This document shows, piece after piece, positions 1 through 10,974 of a stretch of 64,000 bases of DNA. This DNA is from Archegozetes longisetosus (Eukaryota > Arthropoda > Arachnida > Sarcoptiformes > Trhypochthoniidae), in the NCBI GenBank assembly GCA_018873245.2, contig JAEMBT020000006.1:255804-319803 (forward strand), given 5' to 3'. Position numbers and translations under genes: made by a program. A model generated the notes under the pieces. It worked only from the letters and a program-made list of their open reading frames with translations, had not been told where the DNA came from and searched no databases. The first letter of the stretch is position 1. Each line of letters starts with the position of its first letter.

Positions 1-85
1 TAAGTAAAAAATGATCAAGTCTAAAATGTACTACCACTTAAAGGAACAAGTTTAATAGAAGGCAATATTTTTAGAAAAAAGTTAC

Positions 86-384
86 TCATTGTCAATGTCT
101 GCATAGTATCCATCAGATTCACACTTGAACGTTTTTTTAACAGTTATTCCCAATTGTTCTTCGACTCCAGCGGGCAAGTCATAAGCAGCTCGTCTTAACT
201 GTAGCAATAAACAAAATCTTAATGATAATCAAACGATATCTCGAGTGACATAAGACGTGATAGATTAAAATGAAAAGAGTAAAGTATTGAAATTTACTAC
301 ACTTACCCGTAATTTTGCGTAGGTAACAGAGCAGTTAACTACTATAGTGAATAAAAATACAGTCGACAGCAATAACACTTGCAT
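86..384 (-). CDS. Secreted single chitin-binding (ChtBD2) protein, copy A, 5' part only
   Basis: Two exons are visible: 307-384 (26 codons, starting at the ATG at 382-384) and 86-198 (113 nt). The first exon encodes a signal peptide (MQVLLLSTVFLFTIVV, cleavage probably near residue 22) and ends at CGG|gtaagt. The second starts after a cag acceptor and encodes a linker with YDLPAGVEE, then FKCESDGYYADIDN, the start of a type-2 chitin-binding domain with its first cysteine. It ends in phase 2 (GA|gtaac), so the remaining domain lies left of position 1. Exon lengths, phases and sequence match the complete paralog at 5507-10867. Such proteins normally bind chitin in cuticle or gut lining (family knowledge); tissue is unknown here. 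The call rests on this paralogy. Confidence 0.8.
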
Positions 385-508
385 TTTGACTCACAAACAA
401 TTATGACTTCAATTTAGATGTCTTTCTCAAACAATGGACGATCAATCAAGTCTTAAAGTTATCAGAATCAAGTATCAACAGTTAGACGTTTATTTCTTTA
501 ACTTTCAC

Positions 509-516
509 TTTAAATA
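509..516 (-). promoter_or_regulatory. Candidate TATA box for chitin-binding gene copy A
   Basis: On the minus strand the sequence reads TATTTAAA, about 125 nt upstream of the copy A start codon, which would leave a 5' UTR of roughly 95 nt. The match is only approximate, and copy B has a better TATA box in a similar place. Confidence 0.3.
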
Positions 517-2564
517 CTGTACTCTGTACTCGAAACTGTTCGAAACTTCTGTACTCTTCCGAACAAAAACGAGATTTCAGTTTCAAATTAAATACAGGTT
601 AGGATTAAAGAATTTATATTAATGGAGTGAAATGATATGATAATGGAAATTGATGGCTATCTAATTATGTTTATCTTCATCCTTGACACACTTTCCTCCA
701 CAAAAAGATCACTAATTGAATGTTGAGGATTATCGATGCAATCATTTATTAGTTGAAAACATCAGTTCAAAAATTGGAAAAAAAACACTTATCGACAGAA
801 AATTGATGTTCAGAACCGCGTCTTGTTTAACGAGATTATTCGATGAAAATTCGATGAAAAGTCAGTTGTATCGGTATTTCATCAGCTGTTAGGAGATTAC
901 CTTCGTTTCGTTTTGAATAATTAAAAACTCGAAAATTTGGAATGGCATGAATTGAGGCCTTACGTAAATACTTGACAACTTTTCTTTTCTCAACAATTAA
1001 GACATCTACACTTCGAGCTAATGCACTAACCAAACAATATTTCGCTTTGCTATAGAAGAATCACTCAATTCTAGACTCTGTATTCAAGGACTGAACAAAA
1101 AAGAAATTCTCGCGAAACTTAGACAAATTATCATTTGAGCGTACCTTCAAAGACAATCAGAATTGAGTACAGTTTTTTGTTAATTTTGTTGTTTTGATTA
1201 AAATGGATGCCAGCCCAAAAGCAAATATTAAGTGATATGAAATGGTTAAATATATAATAATAAGAATGAGCTAAATATTCCTAACTCAAGGTAACCAAAC
1301 ATAATTGCACTCCTTTAGTCATATTTGTATGACATGTTATTATCTGATAACTTCTTTCAAAGTTTTTACGCAACATTTTAATAACTAGTGCTCTCTTATC
1401 TCGAAACAGAAAAAATTAGATTTACAATAATTTATGAGTAGAATCAATATATGCGCTTAAAATTCAGTTTTGTTTTAATTTAATCAAAGAGGTCCGTAAC
1501 AACTGCCCCAAGGCTTCTTTAGTTCAACTATTTGATTGTTGATACTGCCTAAGAAGGGGATCTTTTCGTGAGCGGAAATGACGACTAACAAACCTTTGCG
1601 GTTAAGAATCAAAAACTTGAATACATTATGTTTTTCTTAAGTCGATTTCTGAAAATCAATTTGCATGAAAATAAAAACTGTTTTCAACAAAACTTTAATA
1701 GCAATACCTTTTCGCAGAGATCATCACTAGGGAGAAACTATTTAAGAATAGAATCAGTTAATAATATGGTCACACAACATGTCATCTCCCCTTAGAAACA
1801 TCACAAATTTATGTACAAATTGAATAAAAAATAATATGAGTGACTCACACAATTGTTTGAAATTCCCAAAAGTTTTGTCAGAATGTTCGCTTCACTGATC
1901 GCAACAAAAGTTTTGAGTCACTTTTGCTGTTGTACTGGCCTTCAGTTTTCAATTTTGATTGAAGTCTTTCCAATACAATAGTGTTTAAGCAATAAAACCT
2001 GAGAATTTGCGTAAAGCACAGTTTTTCATATTACAACTTAAGAACTTGTTTATTGAATACATACTATCGATGAAACCAAAGCCAATTAAATTAAGTCGCA
2101 CATTACTCAGCGTTGCCAACTCTTGTGAACTTCACAACTAGACCAAAAAGTAGCAGATGAGTCCTTATATGACAATTTTTCATTTCTAACTCGAAAATAT
2201 GTAAAAAAAGTACTTATATTTTTTACCTTTAAGTGAATACTTTTTCTCTAAATAGTTTCGCTTCTTTAAAATATTTTAACGACTTTTAAAAAAGGAGACA
2301 AATCAAACTGAAAGACTTGAGCACAGTTTGGAAAATAGCAGATACTAACATAAGCATACTTGTAATTTTTCTTAAATTACAACACATCCTTTATAGACCA
2401 TTATTATCTTAGAACTATTATTTCAGTTTCATTTTATAGTAAATTGTACAGCTTGCTAGAACATCCTAGAAACAGAGCAAATTCTGAAGCTTTCTAGAAA
2501 ATCTAGAATTCTATCACCTGTTCCAGGACTTTCTATAACATTCTGCAAATTTACATCATTTACT

Positions 2565-3299
2565 AATTCAATGCGTTAGTCTCTGAGTAGCATCTCTTCA
2601 AAGCTTAGAAAACTTAAAGGACTTATAGAAAAGTTTAAGAAAAAGTTGAAACCGTTAGGTCTAAAATTTAGTCATTATAACCAAATTTTTCTAATGCTGC
2701 TTATCTTTAACCTTTTAACAATAATAACTCGTTTTCATAAAAACGAGTGAAAAACTTTTAGATATTCAAAAGCTATTAAAACACATACCAAAAACTAAAT
2801 CTAAATTTTATGAAACTCTATATTCTTTAGATACTGTTTCTAAAACGCAACAATTTTTACACCTAGTTTTTGAAAAATCTAATAAAAAGACGGCCAAATC
2901 TAACCAAAAAAGAAAATCAAACCATAAAAGTAGTTCAAACAAATCGTCAAATTAATTATATTGAAAATTATATAAAAATATTTTTATAAAGTAAATTATA
3001 AAATGTTTGTGTATTAAGAACTTTTCATTTTGTTTGCTATAAAAATAAATCTTTTTCGAAATATAATAAATTTTTTCCGTTAGAGTTTTAACAAGTGAAT
3101 GAATCTGATTTGTTGATAAGTATGATTTACGAATGAGTAATTAGTTTAAAAAGTATTTAACAATAAGAATTACTAATCAATCAAAGACTATACAACTGGT
3201 CATTTCATTATTAATCATAAGGAAAGTTTTGTATTAGTTAAGCCCTTTATGGATTTTAGTAGAGTAACAGAGGCTACTCAGAGACTAACGCATTGAATT
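2565..3299. repeat. Perfect 27-bp terminal inverted repeats around 735 bp
   Basis: The 27 bases at 2565-2591 are the exact reverse complement of 3273-3299, and weaker similarity runs a few bases further inward. The interior is AT-rich and has no coding sign. I could not see a clear target-site duplication. A non-autonomous DNA transposon (MITE) is the likeliest reading. Confidence 0.5.
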
Positions 3300-4918
3300 T
3301 CAGTTAATTCGAGTCTTCGAGTGAGCTCGACACAAGTTCAAATCGCAATTTGGACAGACCCGTCTCTATTTTTTCGAGTCCAATTCTAATCTGATCCGAG
3401 CTTGACTTGTGCGGAGCGCAAACAACTACAAGAACAACCTAACCCATTGAAATTTGAGGTGGCACTAAATCATGTTGCTTTGTAAGATTAGCTCGACTAA
3501 ACTATTACTAGCAATCAAGAGTGATATTTTTTGGTTCTATTTAATATTTGTATCATTCGATAGATCTCGATTAGTTTATTTCAAATATATACACGACTTA
3601 CAGTCTATCCAAAATCCATTTCCGTGTCATAAAGAACCGAAATATTCTGGACGGTAATTACTTATTCACAAATAATGAGCCCAAAATCTCTGCGATACAT
3701 ATATAAAGGTTTTGTCGAGGTGAGCCGAGTGATGCCAATTTGATTTTTTTCCTTCCTTCGGTTTGTCTTTGCGTAGTGGGGAGCAGCTGCCACAAAAGTT
3801 ACAACTTGTGGCTAAAACCAGAAAAATTGTCAAAAACTCGACTTCCATAATATTAGTAAGAAGTTTTTCCACTCATAACTATAAAGTAATTGATCTGTCA
3901 AAAAAAAGTTTCTAGAAACCATCTTCGGCATTTGTAAAAGCTTTCAAATGATAACGTACTCATCGAAATTAGTGGCAGTCGAAGAATTCACAAGAGAACG
4001 TTATCCTCCTTTACAAAAGTATCGTTAGCTCGTTATGAACCATAAACACTGATGTATCTCATTCTCACCCTCTCTGTAAACGAGCGGAAAAAGATTTTCA
4101 GTAGATTTCGGAAATTAATTAACATTCAAGAGCCTACAACAGTAAAAGTAAAGGTTATACTTTCAAACAGATCCAGCCCACGATTACAATAAGCATGGTA
4201 TATTTTTTGCTCTTTTACCTTCTGAATTCGATGGCCGAAGCCTGATTTGCCGATAGCCAGCCGTTTAGGCGATATAAGCAGCTCAATTTAATAATTTCCG
4301 TAGAGACAATCTAAAACAGAAGTTAAGTCAGGCTATTTTACTCTCTAATTTGAAGATTTTGCTATGTCAAATTGTGCATTGCATCTATAACTCAACAATG
4401 GTTTATGATCGGTAGTCTTGGCCTTCATTATTGAATTAAGCAAATCGAATTGTATAGAATGTGTCAGGTCTACAAAAATCAGGGACTGAACCTGTTCGCA
4501 ATTATTGCCAACCCGGACAGCAATAAATCGTAATACCACTTCAAACTATTATTTAATCAAGAATTCAGATTAAACATTATTGTATAACTGAAGCTGATTC
4601 AATTCAATTAGTCAGCTATTTAAGAAGTTTTGAAGAATAGGTTTAGAGTACATCCGAAATGTTGAGTTAAAAGCAGATACCTCTCTCTAACTGATCTCCA
4701 GCAGATCGCGTAGAAGGCAGAGTCAACTTTGAGGGCTTTTCTCATCTATTAGACTGATCACATCAGTTATCGTATAGGGAACGACCCAATAGTGGCTCAA
4801 TTTGACTGTGTTCCTGCTTTATCGTGTGGATAAACTTGCTTGTTAATAGAGAGGTATCTCTAACAAGCAACTCAGTTCAATCGAAAACTATTAAGTTATT
4901 AGTAATAGCCAATCTACT

Positions 4919-5251
4919 GCATTATATAGTTAAAAGTTATCTTTTTGCCAGTTTGATTTTTCGAAAATTTTCTACTTATATCAGGCAACTTCTCCTAAAT
5001 TAACTCTCGAATATTGTTGATTTGGAGCTGTTAAACGCAAAATAATTGTCAATTGATTCCTAAACAATTTATCGCATGTAAAACTGAAGGCTTAATACTG
5101 ATCCTCTTTATTTTTAATTGACAATTATCTTACGTTTAACAGCTCCAAATCAACAATATTCGAGAGTTAATTTTGGAGAAGTTGCCTGGTATAAGCAGAA
5201 AGTTTTTGAAAAATCAAACTGGCAAAGAGATAACTTTTAACTATATAATGC
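4919..5251. repeat. Long foldback: about 136-bp arms with a 61-bp loop
   Basis: The left arm at 4919-5054 and the right arm at 5116-5251 are reverse complements with only about ten mismatches by eye, separated by a 61-bp spacer. The RNA of either strand would fold into a long hairpin. It lies about 180 bp beyond the poly(A) signal of chitin-binding gene copy B. Foldback transposon or recent inverted duplication are both possible. Confidence 0.8.
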
Positions 5252-5428
5252 AATAGCTTGATTACCTGCTTTTCATTGCACGCAGTTTACTCGTAAGCTT
5301 TCAACTGTTCATTTTATTTTACAAAAGCTTTAGAGCCTGAGGACTTGATTGGACTTTCACTCAAGTCACAACTGATCAGTTAACGTACAAAATAAAACGA
5401 TACTATCTATTGACACATGACTTACAGT

Positions 5429-5434
5429 TTTTAT
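5429..5434 (-). terminator. Poly(A) signal of chitin-binding gene copy B
   Basis: AATAAA on the minus strand, about 73 nt after the stop codon at 5507-5509, the expected distance for a 3' UTR end. Confidence 0.5.
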
Positions 5435-5506
5435 TAATTTTTTTTTATAAAACTAGATTAGAAACTAATTTATGAAACATTATTGATGAATAGACAAATA
5501 ATTAAA

Positions 5507-8500
5507 TTATTTTCTATAGTCAGGTCGAGCAGCCTTTGCTCTATCGATGTCTTGCGGTGTAAGGAATGGTCCCATTTCTCCGATTCTCGTATTCAAATCA
5601 AAAAACATTGCCGAAGCTTCACACGGAATGGCATCGTCTTCGTGTCTACAATAGAACAGAAAAATATTTCAAAACTGAATTCAAGTGTGATTTGGTATCA
5701 AATTATATTTTAAGGGCAGTTTTCGATGAATTTCACTGTGCTCTCGTTTGCCACTAACAAGTTATTAGCACTCATTAAGATTATATTGAAATTTATTTAG
5801 TTAATTTAACCAAGTCGGTTAAGTGCATTTCATAGTACTGTTGATGTTAAAGCAGACCTGCACGCGAATGATGATTGGTCCCAAACAGTCTTGTTTCCGC
5901 AAACAAATGTGTGATGCATTAGTTCCTAAATTTGTAATAAATCAAATTCTAAAGTTTGGTATTTTTTAATTGATTATAACTAATTCGGTCAATTACAAAT
6001 ACATTATTGAATCATTTCTTCATAAGTTCAAATATTTGAAGCTCAACTCATGGAAAAGTTGAGGGAAACGAGAAATGTTTACATTTAAAAGCCAACACTG
6101 ACATAGTTTTGAAAAATTGAGTTTTATGTGGTCAATTCACAATTGGTCACATACAATTCTTTTTTTAACTGTTTAATTTGTTTAGCTGTACGTATGATCT
6201 AAATTTCGATACTCGTAATTCAATTTAAAAATATTCAAATAAATGATCTTCTAAAACCATTTAATAAATAACTATTTCGAATGATAAACATTAAATGAAA
6301 TTTTAACTTACTACTGAAAGAGAATCAGTATTGAAATGCTAATTTATTCAATTACAAAAAAGTAACGAGGCATCTATTTTGGATCAAACTCTTGGATGAA
6401 GAAATGATTTAATACTATAATTATCCACAACTAAGAATAATAAGCTTATCTAATATTTTTAATTAAAAATCTAAACAAGTGATAACTTATGTTTTCTAAA
6501 TAACGTGATAACGAGATTATGTAAATATCAAAATAGATATTAATTACTGAATCATTGTTAATTTAAAAGCAATTTTTAGATATTAGCTATATAAAAAATA
6601 TGAAGCATGATTTTTAATTTCAAAAATGACGGTATCTTACAGTTTGTCCTCCAGCCTTGTTGTGAGTTAAGCAGCGGTGGAATAACTTGCAGCTATAAAT
6701 AAATTTGAGCCTTAATACAAATTGAAAACACTTCCAATCCATAAAGTAATTGCTCTTAAAATTTACTGTTGAGGAATTGTGGTCAAGATTTCAATTTTAA
6801 AAATGAATAAAATTCTCAATAGTTTAAATGACTTTTATGATGAAATTTAAAAATAGGCCCAATTTTAAGTAATTTGTATGAAAGTATGCAATGAAACTAT
6901 ATGAATTTGATTTTTAAGATTCCATTCAAAGAAATAATATTTGCCTTAATTCATAGGGTGAAAGTTTGCATGCTCACTAGAATATAGCAGCTTTTGAGGT
7001 TAAGAATTTTAGGATTCGATTTTGGGTTAAGAATCCAAACGCACAACTAAATGATTTGATAGACTTATAATTAGACTCTTAGAGCATCGCACAGTCACTT
7101 TATGACCGCTGGTCTCACTTATAGCAGGTTCAATGTTCTCTCTCACGAAATACATTCATAAATTATTATATAAGTAATTGTATGCATTCAAATCAGTATA
7201 ATTAATGGCTTATTTTTCATGTTATCGTCTTTTAAATTCCATAAAATAAGTCAAATGTGATCGTTTTTATACTAAACAATGTAATCATTTCCTAAATAAA
7301 TAAGATTGAACTTTTCATTTTATTTCTAGTGCTCACAGCTTACATAATCTCCAGGAATAACTCGAAGCCTAGAAATTAATTGAAGTCATATCTCAAACTG
7401 ACAGATTTGAGATATCCAGACACTCACAAATTACTATTTCATAATTGACTTAATGGATTGTCGGCTTAACTGACGCTCAATTGACGACTCAATCAGTTTC
7501 TATTTCTATCAATAAGTTATTGTTTAGTTAATTTCATATTTGAAACGAGTTGCAATCAGTTTATTGAATAATAACAAAATTAGTGTACTTTGCAGCACTT
7601 TAGGTTTCACAGCAACAGTTGAAAAATATAAATGTTTCAAAATAAATCCAAACCACCTGTAATTGAATTAAACTACTTTAAGCTTGCGTCAAAGTATTGA
7701 AACAGCTTTCAACTTGTTGCGTATTATATTTAGCACTTAAAATCAATCGTATTCTACGTGTAACTGATTTATTCTTAAATATTGAATAACTATAATTTAC
7801 GACAATTTAATTGAAAGCATAATCAATGGATGTTCGCAACTCAACCTATTCAATCCTTTTTAAGGCAATAAATTATTCTCGAATAAGTTCACATCAAGAC
7901 ATAAGGAAGTTTGCTGTCAAACATTCCTCAGAGAGTAATTACCATTTTCCTGATATTTTCTTATTTTATGACATAGTGCAAAATTGATTAATATTTAGAA
8001 CAGTTTTAAAGCACTCGTAAAAGGCTTCAGAAAAAATTGTTCACATAATACAAATGAGAGAAACGAAAAAAACATAAAGATTATAATTTGAAAGCTTCAA
8101 CATTTAATTTATTCGATTTCTCGATCAAATCAACGCTTTCAAGTCTATCGAATGAAATAAATTTGATAAATAGCTTTTGAAAACAGTTCCGATTTTAAAA
8201 TTAAACCATTACTTCATCAAAGTTTATAAATAAGGACAAAAAAGTTGAAGTTATGCGTAATCTGTTCAAATCGAAGTCAGCATTAATTCTTAACTCACAA
8301 CTACTTTGCTATTTATACAATTTCTACTGATGTTTAAATTTATAACCAGGTGATTTTTATATTTTAAGTTCCTTCGCTATCGATACGACTACAAGAATTA
8401 TTATTACTGTATGCAAAATATTCAAATTGGCTTAAATATAGCCTTTATCGTAACCATAATAGTGAGTATTTCGAAATTAGGTTTTCTATTTAAATATTTT

Positions 8501-10867
8501 TTTTACATCGTTGAAAACGTGCAGAAACCCACTATTTCGAGTAAATGCAAAGCAATAGGACTAAAAGGTACTGCACTCCATTTCAGTTAATCATTATTGA
8601 GAACAGTTTCGTAAAAATCGTGAAACATCTGAGCCAACCCTAACTTAACATCATTGTTCACCTTCACCTTAGCTATAAAAATGTAACTTAGAACCATATT
8701 TATTTTTAAGAGTGCTTACATTAATAGAATGAACATTCGTAATATATATGACAAACATGCAAAAGCAATTAATGGAATCTGCATCATTCCTATTCATACT
8801 ATAATTAGAACTTGAGTTCATCGCTAAATAAAAGTTAATTGTTTTCTCAGTAAAAAGTTTTGTTTCATCTCAATAACAAATTACAAGATTGTTCGTTAAA
8901 GGTCAATGCCTTACATATTTCTCATGAAAATGACTTAACTTCTCGTTGGAAACATGAGTTTATTATATAAGCTCTTTTCATAGACGACAAACTTTGATTA
9001 TTTGCGTCGGTCCAATAAATCAAACATTACTAATATTCCGGTATCTATATCCGACCCAACTATATTTTCAGTCACTTTTACGTATCTTTCAACAATCAAG
9101 TTTCTATTTGGTCTGTAACTTTTTCCAATGCATTTGTTCAGTCTGTATATCGCTTACTGTTATAAAAAAAACTTTGTGTAGCGTTCAAATAGTCGATAGT
9201 CTTCTCCATTGAATACATGAAACATTTTTAACCACTAAATTAGGTTTGATATTGAAAATGAGGCATTGGTTTGAATTGAAAACTATAAATATCTTTATTT
9301 TGCATATAAAGGTGAGCAGTATTTTCATAAGTCATGCCTGTATTGTAAGCTAGAATAGATTGTTCACTGAATAAATCTATTAAAAATAGTATCCATGAAA
9401 AACAGAAACAAATCTTAAAATAAATTTCTTCCATAAATACTACATTTTCCTTGAAGTTATCATAACCATTAATTAAGTCTATTGGGTCTAAACGGGAATA
9501 ACTTTTAGAATTGTTGAATAACCTGATTTATAAAACCGATAGTCAGCAAAATTGAACCCAATAAATAACAATACTTCACTACTTTCTTAACGATATTGGA
9601 TGTCTATTGTTGGCACGCTATGAATCAGAAAAATGGATAACTTTTGAATTAGATGTTTGTAAAGCTTCAATAGAGCTTGATCGACATAAATAGGTTTTGC
9701 ATCACTTTTTTAACAAAAGTTCTTAATTTTAACCAACAGGTTGATTAATGCTTTCAATTGTTGGAGGAGAACAGCAATTATAATTGCAAAAAGTAATGAA
9801 ATACTTTTTAACTATTCAATGGCAAATCCATAAAACAGCCCCATATCTTTGTATTTGATCTGAGGCAGTAAAAAAGTTTGTTTTATCACGACTGTCATCC
9901 AATGTCAACAAAGTTATATAACTTTATACAAAATAGCAAATTGCATAATTCGGAAAAAGAAACCAATTATATTCATACGAAAATTTGTTAACTTTCAAAA
10001 TGATCATCAGAACTGATAGATTATAAATATTTTAAAGTAAAATGAGGCAATTTTTTAACAAAGTTTTCTCAAACAGGAAGTCAATGGCAACTATTATGAT
10101 TTGATGCGTACGATAAAATCAATATCAATAAGAAGAAACATGAACTCTTGATAGTTTATTTTTGGTTATCTACTTTTAAAAATGTGTCTGCTTAATTTTC
10201 GATCAATAGCCTCGTGGGCAAAGTATTTAGTCACTTCAAAATGATTTTAAGTGCTACGAAAAATCCTATTCAGATACTCCTATTGCAAATCTCAGCAATG
10301 GACAAATTAATTTAAAGATAAGTTTATCAAAAAAGTCAAACAGCTAAAAGAAATTTGGTTTTGAGTGCTGTGAATAGCTACAAATGTCTATCACTACTAG
10401 TGACCATCATTTCAACTTATTTGAAATTTGTTGGATTAAATTCTTCTGACTCAAACCTTGATTAAAAACTTCCCACGGGTCACAATTAAAATGAAAAAAA
10501 TATAAAAAGACTAAACAATTCCCAACATTAAAATATTGTATCAAGATTAAAATTAACTCAAAATCGAGAAAAAAACTCTAAGAAACAAAAGTTAAAATAC
10601 TCATTTTCAATATCAGCAAAGTATCCGTCATCTGTACACTTAAAGGTTGTTTTGATGGCTCGCCCAACAATCTCTTCGGCACCAGCTGGAAGATCATAAG
10701 GTGCTCTTTTGCTCTAGTCAAAATTATTTGATAAGACAATTAATCGAATGCTAATTAGAGTCAACTTCAATGAATAGTTTCTTTTATACCCTGTGAATAG
10801 TAAAACAGACACATAGAGAAAGTGTGCAAATAATCACAACATTGAAATAAAACACTCGAGAATACAT
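5507..10867 (-). CDS. Secreted single chitin-binding (ChtBD2) protein, copy B, complete
   Basis: Five exons join in frame to 149 residues: 10790-10867, 10601-10713, 6641-6692, 5858-5925 and 5507-5645. All have GT/AG borders and matching phases (0, 2, 0, 2). The protein starts with a hydrophobic signal peptide (MYSRVFYFNVVIICTLSLCV), then a linker with YDLPAGAEE, then one type-2 chitin-binding domain with all six cysteines: FKC, NDC, FHRC, TFVC, SFAC and IPC. The tail ends RPDYRK. The C-x-FH-x-C and VCGNKTVW motifs are typical of arthropod one-domain cuticular or peritrophin-like proteins (CPAP1-like). Such proteins bind chitin outside the cell. None of the exons exceeds 140 nt and intron 2 is about 3.9 kb, so simple ORF searches miss this gene. 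Similar proteins are sometimes auto-named after venom proteins; nothing here suggests that role. Confidence 0.88.
6693..10600. other. Large second intron of chitin-binding gene copy B
   Basis: About 3.9 kb of AT-rich sequence with no exon I can support on either strand. Its size contrasts with introns near 60 bp in the genes to the right. Confidence 0.6.
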
Positions 10868-10962
10868 TATTAATGTCGTCAAATTAGAGCATAAGAAGCA
10901 GCAGACAGAAGAGTGAACAGTTTAAGAACCTCGGTAAACAAAACAAGACTTTCATTTTCGGT

Positions 10963-10974
10963 CCATTTATATAG
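10963..10974 (-). promoter_or_regulatory. TATA box of chitin-binding gene copy B
   Basis: The minus strand reads CTATATAAATGG, about 95 nt upstream of the ATG at 10865-10867, which predicts a start of transcription near 10940 and a 5' UTR of roughly 70 nt. A clear TATA box is common for regulated cuticle-type genes. An ATG at 10953-10955 lies upstream of the predicted start site and is probably not transcribed. Confidence 0.55.

Larger units (their letters stand above)
385..5428. other. Gene-free AT-rich DNA between the two chitin-binding genes
   Basis: I see no exon with coding character on either strand here; the open frames are short and low in complexity. The stretch holds several inverted repeats listed separately (2565-3299, 4919-5251) and a perfect 12-bp inverted pair at 4675-4686 and 4848-4859 just left of the long foldback. 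A segment at about 3305-3420 is richer in GC, with repeated GAGCT/CGAGT words like those in the hAT-type MITE at 26629-27046, but no ends could be defined. Confidence 0.6.
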
